Part shown: in pieces, positions 13,891 to 20,940 of the stretch
Position numbering within the stretch: the first letter of the stretch is position 1
How the letters are laid out: each line of letters begins with the position of its first letter
Assembly: GCA_018700655.1 (NCBI GenBank)
Contig: JABIUG010000423.1
Coordinates: 1 to 20,940, forward strand
Source: Rhodospirillaceae bacterium
Lineage (GTDB): Bacteria > Pseudomonadota > Alphaproteobacteria > SP197
Direction: 5' to 3'
Length of the DNA: 20,940 nt
The notes under the pieces: model-generated
What the model was told of the DNA's origin: nothing
The model's input: the letters and a program-made list of their open reading frames with translations, nothing else
The model's database searches: none
Program-made: the position numbers and the translations under genes

Positions 13891-15888
13891 ATGAAGCTTT
13901 CGTCGAAGAGATTCAGTTTCGAAAACAGCAACTATCAGCGCCCCAATCTCCAATGGCGCTGCGGGCGCGCTGCGGCGTGGGGCAAACCCTGTACTCGCGG
14001 CCCCAAGGGAGACGGGTCCTGCGGTGGGGTCACCGCATGCAAGCCGTTCTTTGACCAAAAAACCAGCCGCTGGGCCTGCCGCCGCCCCTTGGCCGCGGGA
14101 GGGCCTTGCTCAGATGGCCCCGGTCCCGATGGCCAATGCGCCCATCCCCAACCACCCTGCGTTCCCCGGCGCACGCTGCGCAGGATACGCAGCCGTCTGG
14201 CCCTGCTGGCTGTTTTTCTGGTGATTGCCGGAATCGGCGCGACCCTGGAATACGGCGCCGGATCGGGCGACCCGGGCAACAGCCTAAGCGCCGGCCCTCT
14301 GTCATCGGAACATGCGCGGTTCATCGGCAACGACTGCGCCGCCTGCCATGTTTCCCATGATGGCGACCTGGAAACCTTGGCGTCGGCGGTGCTCGTCCGC
14401 AGTGACATGACGTCTGCTTGCCTGGACTGCCACACGTTTGCGGGCGAGGAACGCAGTGCTCACAATTTCACCGAGATTGCCTCCAACAACCTTGCACCCG
14501 AGCAATCGACGCAGACGCTTTGCATCACCTGCCACACCGAGCACAACGGCTCGGAAGCAGACTTGGTGACGTTGAGCGATGCGCAGTGCAGTTCCTGCCA
14601 TCAGATAACCATGGAGAACTTCGCCGATCATTCGGCGTTCGATCTGCAGTTTCCGCTGTGGCGGCGCACATCGCTGCGGTTCGATCATGTATCGCATCTG
14701 GGCAAATACTTTTCCCAGGCGGGCGCGGACGATCCTACCGGCTGCGTCGACTGTCACGTCGTTCAACGCGCCGACGTTGCGGTGCCGGTCCGTGGATTCG
14801 AGGAGACATGCGCTTCGTGTCACGCCGGGGACATCAACGATCGCGCGCTGACAATCCTGTCGCTTCCGGAGATGTCTGCCGAGCAGTTCGTGGCACTCGA
14901 TCAGGAGTATCTGAGCGAAGTGTGCCCCTCACGCGGATCGCGCGAATTCTATCTATCGCTCATTCAGGCGCGTCAGGCAGTGGCCAACGGCGATCCGTTC
15001 GGCGATTTCGAATCGATCGCTTATGGCGAGGGTATGGATCCCGTCATGCAGTGGAGCATGGCCAGCGATAGTGCCGATATCTATGACCTTCCGATTGACG
15101 ACGTCACGGTCGACGATCTCTCGTGGCTTTTCCTCGATATGGCCGATAGCGGTGCATCACCCCTTGCTGATCTGCTTGATGACCGTTCGGCGGGCACCGT
15201 GGAGGGCTCGGTCTTGCTCGCCGGGTTGAGCGATGCGCTTGTGCGTCAGGCGGTCTGCGCCTGGGCGTCCAATGCCGAAGTGAGACAGGATCCACCCTTA
15301 GGGGGCGGCTGGTACATCAACGGTCTGAGCCTGAACTACATGCCGGACGGTCACGCTGACCCGGTCATGCGCTCCTGGCTTGACCTGGCTGTGGCAGCCC
15401 CGACCCTGGCCACCGAACATGACGAGGAGGCCGCGCAGGCCCTGATCATGCGCGACACTCTGATCAACCCGAAACGCGGTGCTGGCGCCTGCGCCAGTTG
15501 CCATGGCGTCAGCGCCGAGAACGGTGATGGCGATGGCGCGGACGCTCTCGTGGCGATCGATTGGCGGCCTGTGGATTCGCCCTGGAGTCCCTATCTCAGC
15601 TACAGTCACGGTCCCCACCTCAATCTTCTGGGTGAAGGTGCGGCCTGCGTTCAGTGCCATCGCCTGAAGGACGAAAGCGGGCTGGCTGATGCGTTCGAAA
15701 CCCTGAATCCAGTGCAGCCTGCCAGCAGCTTCATGCCTATTGGCAAGGGCCAGTGCATGGCATGTCACGGTGCCGAAGACGACTTGCAGGCCGTTGCCTC
15801 GGATCGCGGCTGCCTCCTGTGCCACGACTATCATCTGGATTCTGGCTTCCGCCATCAGATGGTTGATATTCAACAAGCAACAGAATGA
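13891..15888 (+). CDS. Membrane-anchored decaheme cytochrome c with duplicated Cys-rich cytoplasmic domain
   Basis: A 665-residue protein in three parts. Residues 20-92 hold eight cysteines (24, 34, 44, 50, 63, 73, 83, 90) in two copies of a W-x-C...G-x-PC...GP...DG-x-C...C-x-P pattern, with identical C-x9-C-x9-C spacing. Next come a basic stretch (PRRTLRRIRSR) and one membrane helix (about 102-121), so the Cys-rich part should be cytoplasmic. The periplasmic remainder has ten CxxCH sites beginning at 149, 177, 211, 233, 285, 307, 534, 586, 622 and 641. They form a six-heme block and a four-heme block separated by about 220 residues without heme. ATG 13891 is used; the frame stays open upstream to 13597 but only over the preceding gene. 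The protein could pass electrons from cytoplasm or membrane into the periplasm. The metal bound by the Cys-rich part is unknown. Confidence 0.85.
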   Translation: MKLSSKRFSFENSNYQRPNLQWRCGRAAAWGKPCTRGPKGDGSCGGVTACKPFFDQKTSRWACRRPLAAGGPCSDGPGPDGQCAHPQPPCVPRRTLRRIRSRLALLAVFLVIAGIGATLEYGAGSGDPGNSLSAGPLSSEHARFIGNDCAACHVSHDGDLETLASAVLVRSDMTSACLDCHTFAGEERSAHNFTEIASNNLAPEQSTQTLCITCHTEHNGSEADLVTLSDAQCSSCHQITMENFADHSAFDLQFPLWRRTSLRFDHVSHLGKYFSQAGADDPTGCVDCHVVQRADVAVPVRGFEETCASCHAGDINDRALTILSLPEMSAEQFVALDQEYLSEVCPSRGSREFYLSLIQARQAVANGDPFGDFESIAYGEGMDPVMQWSMASDSADIYDLPIDDVTVDDLSWLFLDMADSGASPLADLLDDRSAGTVEGSVLLAGLSDALVRQAVCAWASNAEVRQDPPLGGGWYINGLSLNYMPDGHADPVMRSWLDLAVAAPTLATEHDEEAAQALIMRDTLINPKRGAGACASCHGVSAENGDGDGADALVAIDWRPVDSPWSPYLSYSHGPHLNLLGEGAACVQCHRLKDESGLADAFETLNPVQPASSFMPIGKGQCMACHGAEDDLQAVASDRGCLLCHDYHLDSGFRHQMVDIQQATE

Positions 15889-17960
15889 GACACTCCATGA
15901 CGACACCGCGACCTTGGACCTCTGCCCGCACCTGGGTGCTTCTGGGTACGGCCTTGGCGTTTCTGGCCTTCACGGGGCAGGTCCGTGATGTTCAGGCGCA
16001 GGATGAGGAGGTCGTCGAGGCTGAGCTCGTTGTTGATGACCCTCACGCCGCACTCTTCATCGAGGAAAATTATCCCAGCGCAAGCCAATGCGCCGACTGC
16101 CACGAGCGGATCTATTGGGAGTGGGCCTCCTCCAACCACGCCTATGCGTCGATCTCACCGATGTTTCATAAGTTCGAACAGACGATCAACGACCTTTCGT
16201 CGGGAACGATCGGAAGCTTCTGTGTGCGATGCCACCAGCAGATCGGCACCCAGATGGGCGAGCCGCGCGAGGCGCCGCTTTGGGAACGCAGCCAGATTTC
16301 ACGCGAGGGTGTCACCTGCATCACCTGCCACCGCGTCGCTGCACAATACGGCAAGGTCAACGGCGAACGTACCGTCGAGCCCGGTCCGATCTATGACCCC
16401 ATGCGCGGTTCTGGTGACGGCACCGATATCGCGGCTGTCCTCGAGGATCCAGATTACTGGAAGGTCGACACGGACGGTGAAGGCCGCGGAACACCGATAC
16501 ACAACGGCATCATCGAGTTCGAACAGATTTCAGAATCGGAATTTTGTGTCTCATGCCATCAGGTCGCCGTGCATCCGGGCATCAAGCTTGAGGTTGTGTG
16601 GGATCAATACCGTGACTCACCTGCCGCGGCCAACGGCGTGCAGTGCCAGGAGTGCCACATGGGTCTGGTGCCGGGCATCGCGGCTGGCTACGAGATGGAC
16701 TATGCCGCCATCGTTGACGGCGAACCTGTGGGCGAACCACAGCCATACCAGAACCACGCATTCTATGGCCCGGGATATCCCATCGCGCATCCCGGCATCT
16801 TCCCTCAAAATCCCGATGCCCAGGCTTGGAGTATCCAGGAATGGCTCACCTTTGACTACAGGGCGGAATGGGGTACCGACGACTTTGAGGATGTCGCGTT
16901 TTACTATGAAGATACTTTTGATTTCGTCGCGCCCGACGTGATCGACCTCGCTTACGAAGCCGCCGAGGGGGATGAAGTCCCGCCCGTCGATGATCTTCTC
17001 GAGCTGCTCGATCTCGTGGCTGAAGCCGCTGACGAACGTGCCGTTCAGATGGCAAGCGCTGACGATCTCGAGGCTGCCTTGGCCCGGCTTTCCGGTACCA
17101 TCGACGCCATTATAGCCGGCGAAGGCGATGCCCAAACCATGGCCGAGCGCCTTGAGGCCGACGTCGAGGTGGCACGCCTGGCGTTTGGTTACGGATTCCC
17201 GGAGGTTTGGGCCTATTCCAATGACCGGCTCGAAGCCCGCGAAGTGGTCGACTGGAACCTCATGCTGCTAGACCAGAAGCGTGAGCTTCGCGTGCAGGTC
17301 ATGGAGAACGGCTCGCGTCTTGACGGGCCATTCTTCGACGATGTGCCCGAGGTGGGCCAGTCGTTTTCGTTCTCCTATCGCGTGACCAACACCGATGACG
17401 GTCACAATCTGCCCTCCGGCTCGCTCGGCGCCCAGCCGGAAATCTGGCTCAATGTCGCGCTTGTCGACCCTGACGGGATAACGGTCTTCGAGTCCGGTTA
17501 TGTCGATGGCAACGGCGACATGGCGGACCTGCACTCCTTGGAAGTCGCATCGGGCGATATCGAACACGACGATCAGCTTTTCAACCTCCAGACCAAGTTC
17601 CTGACCACGAACGTCAAGGGCACGGATCGGGAGATGTATCTGCCGGTCAACTTCGACATCGACCAGATACCTTTCATCCGCCCCGCCAACGTTCCAACCA
17701 GCGTGCTGAACCATCCGCCGTTCATTCGTATGGAAGGCCGCAGTATTCCCCCGCTGGGCTGGCGCATGGCCGATTACACCGTTCCGGCCGACGCCATGAC
17801 GAAACCCGGCACCTATACCCTGTCAGTCAGACTCCGCAGCCGCGCCGAACCGATCTACTTCATGCGCTTTGTTGGTGCGACGCGGGAGATGGAGCAGGCC
17901 ATGAACGAATGGATGATCGATATCCATCCCTACGCCGTAACGTTCGAGGTGAACCCATGA
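15885..17960 (+). CDS. Secreted pentaheme cytochrome c with C-terminal beta domain
   Basis: A 691-residue exported protein. The signal peptide spans TWVLLGTALAFLAFTG and probably cuts after VQA (about 38). Five CxxCH sites lie in the first 260 residues: CADCH (69), CVRCH (113), CITCH (145), CVSCH (221) and CQECH (254). The YWEWASSNHAYASISPMFHKF region after the first heme is of the cytochrome c554/multiheme type. A helical, acidic middle part (about 330-460) follows. The C-terminal 230 residues look like an all-beta domain with the DDGHNLPSGS motif seen at the end of several multiheme cytochromes. The start ATG overlaps the previous stop (ATGA); an ATG 12 nt later is an alternative. It may be an electron carrier or a terminal enzyme. 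It lacks the CxxCK heme of NrfA nitrite reductase, so that identity is not supported. Confidence 0.85.
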   Translation: MRHSMTTPRPWTSARTWVLLGTALAFLAFTGQVRDVQAQDEEVVEAELVVDDPHAALFIEENYPSASQCADCHERIYWEWASSNHAYASISPMFHKFEQTINDLSSGTIGSFCVRCHQQIGTQMGEPREAPLWERSQISREGVTCITCHRVAAQYGKVNGERTVEPGPIYDPMRGSGDGTDIAAVLEDPDYWKVDTDGEGRGTPIHNGIIEFEQISESEFCVSCHQVAVHPGIKLEVVWDQYRDSPAAANGVQCQECHMGLVPGIAAGYEMDYAAIVDGEPVGEPQPYQNHAFYGPGYPIAHPGIFPQNPDAQAWSIQEWLTFDYRAEWGTDDFEDVAFYYEDTFDFVAPDVIDLAYEAAEGDEVPPVDDLLELLDLVAEAADERAVQMASADDLEAALARLSGTIDAIIAGEGDAQTMAERLEADVEVARLAFGYGFPEVWAYSNDRLEAREVVDWNLMLLDQKRELRVQVMENGSRLDGPFFDDVPEVGQSFSFSYRVTNTDDGHNLPSGSLGAQPEIWLNVALVDPDGITVFESGYVDGNGDMADLHSLEVASGDIEHDDQLFNLQTKFLTTNVKGTDREMYLPVNFDIDQIPFIRPANVPTSVLNHPPFIRMEGRSIPPLGWRMADYTVPADAMTKPGTYTLSVRLRSRAEPIYFMRFVGATREMEQAMNEWMIDIHPYAVTFEVNP

Positions 17961-19492
17961 CCCCTATGTTTCCGTCCGCGTCCACCCGACCGGTCCTGCG
18001 GGGCGCGGGAGCGGTGTTCCTGTCGCTTTTCCTGATCGGTATGGCGTCGGCTGAGGAATCTGACCATATTGACCAGCCGCTACCAGAAATACCCGCAGAT
18101 GCGGAGTTCACGGAATTCGACGATACCGTCTTCTTGCCCGATCCCGAATATGCCGACGACGCCTATGACCCCGATGAACAGATCGAAATCTACGGCGGTA
18201 AGGAAGCGATCGACGCGCCTCGGCCCTGGCTGGAACTTGGAACCCCGCTCTATCGCGAAGGCCCGCTGTTCGAGGAATATGCGTTTCTGGGCGAACGCAA
18301 CCTGGTGCGCCCCAATCTGCGTGTTTACGGCGATCTGCGCACGGCCGTCGCCTATAACGACAATGGCGAGGGCGAGGTAGGACTGGTCGCAGCGCGCCTC
18401 AATCTCGACATCGATCTTGGCATCACCGCGACCGAACGCCTGCACGCATTCTTCCGGCCGCTGGACGAGGATAACAAGTTCACGCGCTACGAATTTTCCG
18501 GCGGCGACTCGATCGACGGATTTAGCAGTGAATTCAGCAGCGCGCCCGAAACCTTGTTCTTTGAAGGCGACCTAGGCTCGATCGTTACCGGGCTCACCGG
18601 CCGTTACCAGAGTTTCGACTTGCCCTTTGCCGTTGGATTAGTGCCGTTGCTCTTCCAGAACGGCATTTGGGTCGATGATGCTTTTGTCGGCGGAGCCTTC
18701 GCCTTGCCAGCGCGCAACAGTCCCGATCTCGACATCACCAACTTTGATGTCACGTTTTTCGCCGGGTTCGACAAGGTCACGTCGCCGGCGATCCGCGATT
18801 CCCAAGGTGGACTTGCAGACAAGAACGTCAATATCTTTGGCGTCACAACCTTCGTCGAAGCCAACGAAGGTTATTGGGAAGCTGGACTGGGCGCTCTGGT
18901 AGGTGAAGATGAGCTCAAAGATCTGGGCTACAACAGCGCGACGGTCGCCTTCACTCGGCGCTATGGGGGCTGGCTCTCGAATTCCGTGCGAGGCTTCTGG
19001 ACCTTCGGTCAGGATCCGCCGGCGGGTGTGTCCCAGACAGCCGACGGCTTTGCGCTCCTGGTGGAGAACTCGCTGATTACCAACAGGCCGCTGACCCTGG
19101 TGCCCTATTTCAACGCCTTTGTAGGGTTCGATCAGCCCCAGCCTCTGGCGCGTAATACCGGACTGCTCAAGAACACCGGCATCAATTTCGATACTGACAA
19201 TCTGACCGGATTTCCCAGCCTCGACGATACCGCCAACAACACCTTCGGCGGCGCCCTTGGGGTGGAATATCTGTTCAATCTGGATCGTCAGTTGGTCGTT
19301 GAGCTTGCTGCCCTGCGCACCTTCGGCGACGACGCCACGCGTTCCGCACCGGGCGACCAGTTTGCGCTGGGCGTGCGTTACCAACAGCCGATCAGTCTGG
19401 ACTGGATCATCCAGTTTGATGTGATGCACGGCTGGCGGGAAAGTGCGGACGATATCTCCGGCGTGCGTTTTGAAATCAGAAATAAGTTCTAG
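17957..19492 (+). CDS. Outer-membrane beta-barrel protein (porin-like)
   Basis: A 511-residue exported protein whose ATG overlaps the stop of the pentaheme gene (ATGA). The signal peptide (AVFLSLFLIGMASAEES) probably cuts after residue 32. A strongly acidic stretch of about 60 residues follows. From about residue 110 to the end, alternating short amphipathic strands and polar turns run on, and the chain ends in ...RFEIRNKF with a C-terminal phenylalanine, the usual sorting signal for outer-membrane barrels. I see no cysteine in the protein, so it binds no heme and lacks the CxxC of the MtrB barrel family. Its place among multiheme cytochromes suggests it is the sheath of an outer-membrane electron conduit or a pore for the system's substrate. 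The barrel fold is fairly sure; the role is inference. Confidence 0.8.
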   Translation: MTPMFPSASTRPVLRGAGAVFLSLFLIGMASAEESDHIDQPLPEIPADAEFTEFDDTVFLPDPEYADDAYDPDEQIEIYGGKEAIDAPRPWLELGTPLYREGPLFEEYAFLGERNLVRPNLRVYGDLRTAVAYNDNGEGEVGLVAARLNLDIDLGITATERLHAFFRPLDEDNKFTRYEFSGGDSIDGFSSEFSSAPETLFFEGDLGSIVTGLTGRYQSFDLPFAVGLVPLLFQNGIWVDDAFVGGAFALPARNSPDLDITNFDVTFFAGFDKVTSPAIRDSQGGLADKNVNIFGVTTFVEANEGYWEAGLGALVGEDELKDLGYNSATVAFTRRYGGWLSNSVRGFWTFGQDPPAGVSQTADGFALLVENSLITNRPLTLVPYFNAFVGFDQPQPLARNTGLLKNTGINFDTDNLTGFPSLDDTANNTFGGALGVEYLFNLDRQLVVELAALRTFGDDATRSAPGDQFALGVRYQQPISLDWIIQFDVMHGWRESADDISGVRFEIRNKF

Positions 19493-19512
19493 GCAGGGAG
19501 CGCAAGTACGCG

Positions 19513-20796
19513 ATGGAACCCAACCTGATTGTCAACCTGGCGGCCGCAGCCGTCTTCGGCGCGATCGCGGCTTATATCCTGGTCTTGACCGTGCGGCAGG
19601 CGCATGGAAGGGCTATGATGGCCCGTCTGGCCGAGAGCGAGCAACAGCTTCTGGGTTATCGGATCCAGGATCTGATCGAACGGAGCCGGTTCGAACGCAT
19701 GCGTGAGGAACTGTCATGGGGCGGGTGGCGCAAGTTCGAGATAGCTCAGCGGGTCGACGAAGGCGGCGATGTTTGTTCGTTTGTTCTGGCACCCCATGAT
19801 AAGCGTCTGCTGCCGCCCTTCATGCCGGGTCAGTATCTGACCTTTCAGTTGAAACTTCCCGGACAGACCAAACCGGCGGTTCGCTGCTATTCGCTGTCGG
19901 ATGCTCCTGCAACCGAGGGCTACCGAATATCGGTTAAGCGCCAGGTTCCGCCCCGGGATGAAACGAAGGCGGACGTCACGAAGTCTTCGTCAAACTGGCT
20001 GCACAGCACTGTTCGCGAAGGCGACATTCTGGACGTCAAGGCGCCCAGCGGGCATTTCTTTCTTGATCCGTCGCAACATCAACCCGTTGTCCTGATCGGT
20101 GGCGGCGTGGGCATTACTCCAGTGCTCAGCATGCTCAACACCTTGGTAGCCCGCGACTCGGAACAGGAAATCTGGTTCTTCTATGGTGTGCGCAACGGGC
20201 GCGAACACATCATGAAGGAGCATTTGGAGCGCATCGCGAACGAACACCTCAACGTGCGTATGCATGTCTGCTACTCCGACCCTGAGGAGACGGATCGGGA
20301 AGGCAAGGATTTCCAGCACAAAGGGCGCATCGGGGTCGATCTTTTCAAGAAGCTGATGCCGTCCAACAACTACGACTTCCTGTTCTGCGGCCCCCCGCCC
20401 ATGATGACCTCATTGTATGAGGGACTTCACGAATGGGGCGTCCCGGACAAACACATCCACTTCGAGGCCTTTGGCCCGGCAAGCGTCAGGCGCGTCGGTC
20501 AGGCGACGCAATCTCAAGCGGAACCCTCCGTTGCGCCGAAGAATTTCGAGATTGTCTTCGCGCGCAGTGGCAAGACCGTTGCCTGGAGCGGCGAGTTCGA
20601 CTCTCTGCTCGATCTGGCTGAAGCCAACGGCATCCCCATGGAATCGGGCTGCCGCGCAGGCAACTGTGGCACCTGTGTGGCGGCAGTCAAATTCGGTGAT
20701 GTGAGCTACGCAATCACGCCGGGCTACCCACGAGAGTCCGGCACGTGCCTGACCTGCTGTTCGGTACCGAAGTCTAATCTGACGATCGATGCATGA
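19513..20796 (+). CDS. Membrane-anchored NAD(P)H:ferredoxin-type reductase (FAD, NAD(P)H and [2Fe-2S] domains)
   Basis: A 427-residue protein. A single N-terminal helix (about 5-27) followed by positive residues (RQAHGRAMMAR) anchors it with the body in the cytoplasm. An FAD domain of the ferredoxin-reductase type follows (about 72-185), with the flavin motif RCYSLS at 124-129. The NAD(P)H domain (190-320) shows GGGVGITP at 196-203 and FCGPPPMM at 291-298. A C-terminal plant-type [2Fe-2S] ferredoxin domain has Cys380, 385, 388 and about 412 in CRAGNCGTC...CLTC. This order matches reductase components of oxygenases (PaaE/KshB type), but the membrane anchor is unusual. GGGAG precedes the ATG, 20 nt after the barrel stop. 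It probably links NAD(P)H to the operon's electron chain. Confidence 0.9.
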   Translation: MEPNLIVNLAAAAVFGAIAAYILVLTVRQAHGRAMMARLAESEQQLLGYRIQDLIERSRFERMREELSWGGWRKFEIAQRVDEGGDVCSFVLAPHDKRLLPPFMPGQYLTFQLKLPGQTKPAVRCYSLSDAPATEGYRISVKRQVPPRDETKADVTKSSSNWLHSTVREGDILDVKAPSGHFFLDPSQHQPVVLIGGGVGITPVLSMLNTLVARDSEQEIWFFYGVRNGREHIMKEHLERIANEHLNVRMHVCYSDPEETDREGKDFQHKGRIGVDLFKKLMPSNNYDFLFCGPPPMMTSLYEGLHEWGVPDKHIHFEAFGPASVRRVGQATQSQAEPSVAPKNFEIVFARSGKTVAWSGEFDSLLDLAEANGIPMESGCRAGNCGTCVAAVKFGDVSYAITPGYPRESGTCLTCCSVPKSNLTIDA

Positions 20797-20799
20797 TCC

Positions 20800-20940
20800 T
20801 GACCTGCTCCCAAAGAATCAGACCATTTCAGCCTGGAATTTTCCATTTATGTTCCCGTGATCGGGAGAAGGAGATTTCCATGAAGGCGTCGAAGTTTTCA
20901 GAAGCACAGATCGCGTTTGTTTTGAAGCAGGCTGATGAGG
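20800..20940 (+). mobile_element. Left end of an IS3-family insertion sequence (3' partial)
   Basis: TGACCTGCTCCC at 20800-20811 looks like the left terminal repeat of an IS3-type element. It begins only 4 nt after the reductase stop codon. The next 68 nt are untranslated, then a transposase ORF begins. The right end lies outside the window, so the length and target duplication cannot be checked. The insertion spares the reductase C-terminus but separates it from anything downstream. Confidence 0.65.
20880..20940 (+). CDS. IS3-family transposase OrfA, N-terminus (3' partial)
   Basis: An ATG at 20880 follows the strong ribosome binding site GGAGAAGGAG and reads MKASKFSEAQIAFVLKQADE up to the end of the window. 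This is the start of the helix-turn-helix OrfA of IS3-type elements (family pattern K-x-S/R-K/R-F-x-E-x-Q-I...L-K). In the full element OrfA binds the ends, and a frameshift usually joins it to the DDE protein OrfB. Only 20 codons are visible. Confidence 0.75.
   Translation, partial: MKASKFSEAQIAFVLKQADE

Noticed and set aside
15885..17960. NrfA-type pentaheme nitrite reductase
   Set aside because: It has five CxxCH motifs and no CxxCK, the hemes are all in the first 260 residues, and a beta domain of about 230 residues follows.

Overview
The window looks like part of a GC-rich proteobacterial chromosome, most likely an alphaproteobacterium of the Rhodospirillales or marine type. That guess rests on codon use and on the mix of catabolic genes (GMC dehydrogenase, phytanoyl-CoA dioxygenase-like protein, amidohydrolase plus EamA exporter, cobalamin-binding domain). 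No rRNA or tRNA is present to confirm it.

Region A (1-8.3 kb) is ordinary metabolic DNA with some decay. It holds the C-terminal end of a cobalamin-binding protein, an SDR gene broken by an in-frame stop, a YjlB-like cupin, a shortened molybdopterin-oxidoreductase-fold remnant, an amidohydrolase/EamA transporter pair on the minus strand, a pair of long intergenic palindromes, a DjlA-like J-protein, a PhyH-family dioxygenase and a GMC oxidoreductase.

Region B (8.3-10.2 kb) is a scar. A small NrtS-like membrane protein overlaps the start of a PAS-type sensor gene, which is cut off after about 110 codons and joined directly to an IS110-family transposase lacking its N-terminal part. Next come the noncoding tail of that element and a minus-strand stub of an IS630-type transposase.

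Region C (10.2-20.8 kb) is the main interest. Behind an AT-rich leader with two different sets of direct repeats lies a tightly packed seven-gene plus-strand operon for what appears to be a trans-envelope electron-transfer chain. In order it encodes a tetraheme c554-like periplasmic cytochrome, a cytoplasmic fusion of two cyclic-nucleotide-binding domains with a four-cluster [4Fe-4S] ferredoxin module, a diheme b-type membrane protein, a membrane-anchored decaheme cytochrome with a duplicated Cys-rich cytoplasmic domain, a pentaheme cytochrome with a C-terminal beta domain, an outer-membrane beta-barrel, and a membrane-anchored FAD/NAD(P)H/[2Fe-2S] reductase. Four of the six junctions overlap by 4 nt or are only a few nt apart. 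In total the operon carries 19 c-type heme motifs, two predicted b hemes, four [4Fe-4S] clusters, one [2Fe-2S] cluster and one flavin. A working model runs electrons from NAD(P)H through the reductase and the cyclic-nucleotide-gated ferredoxin to the b-type protein, then the decaheme, the small cytochromes and the outer membrane, or in the reverse direction. This is inference from order and domains; the terminal donor or acceptor is unknown.

Region D (20.80 kb to the end) is the left end of an IS3-family element, starting 4 nt after the last operon stop codon. The operon is therefore bracketed by insertion-sequence DNA, and any further downstream genes have been separated from it.
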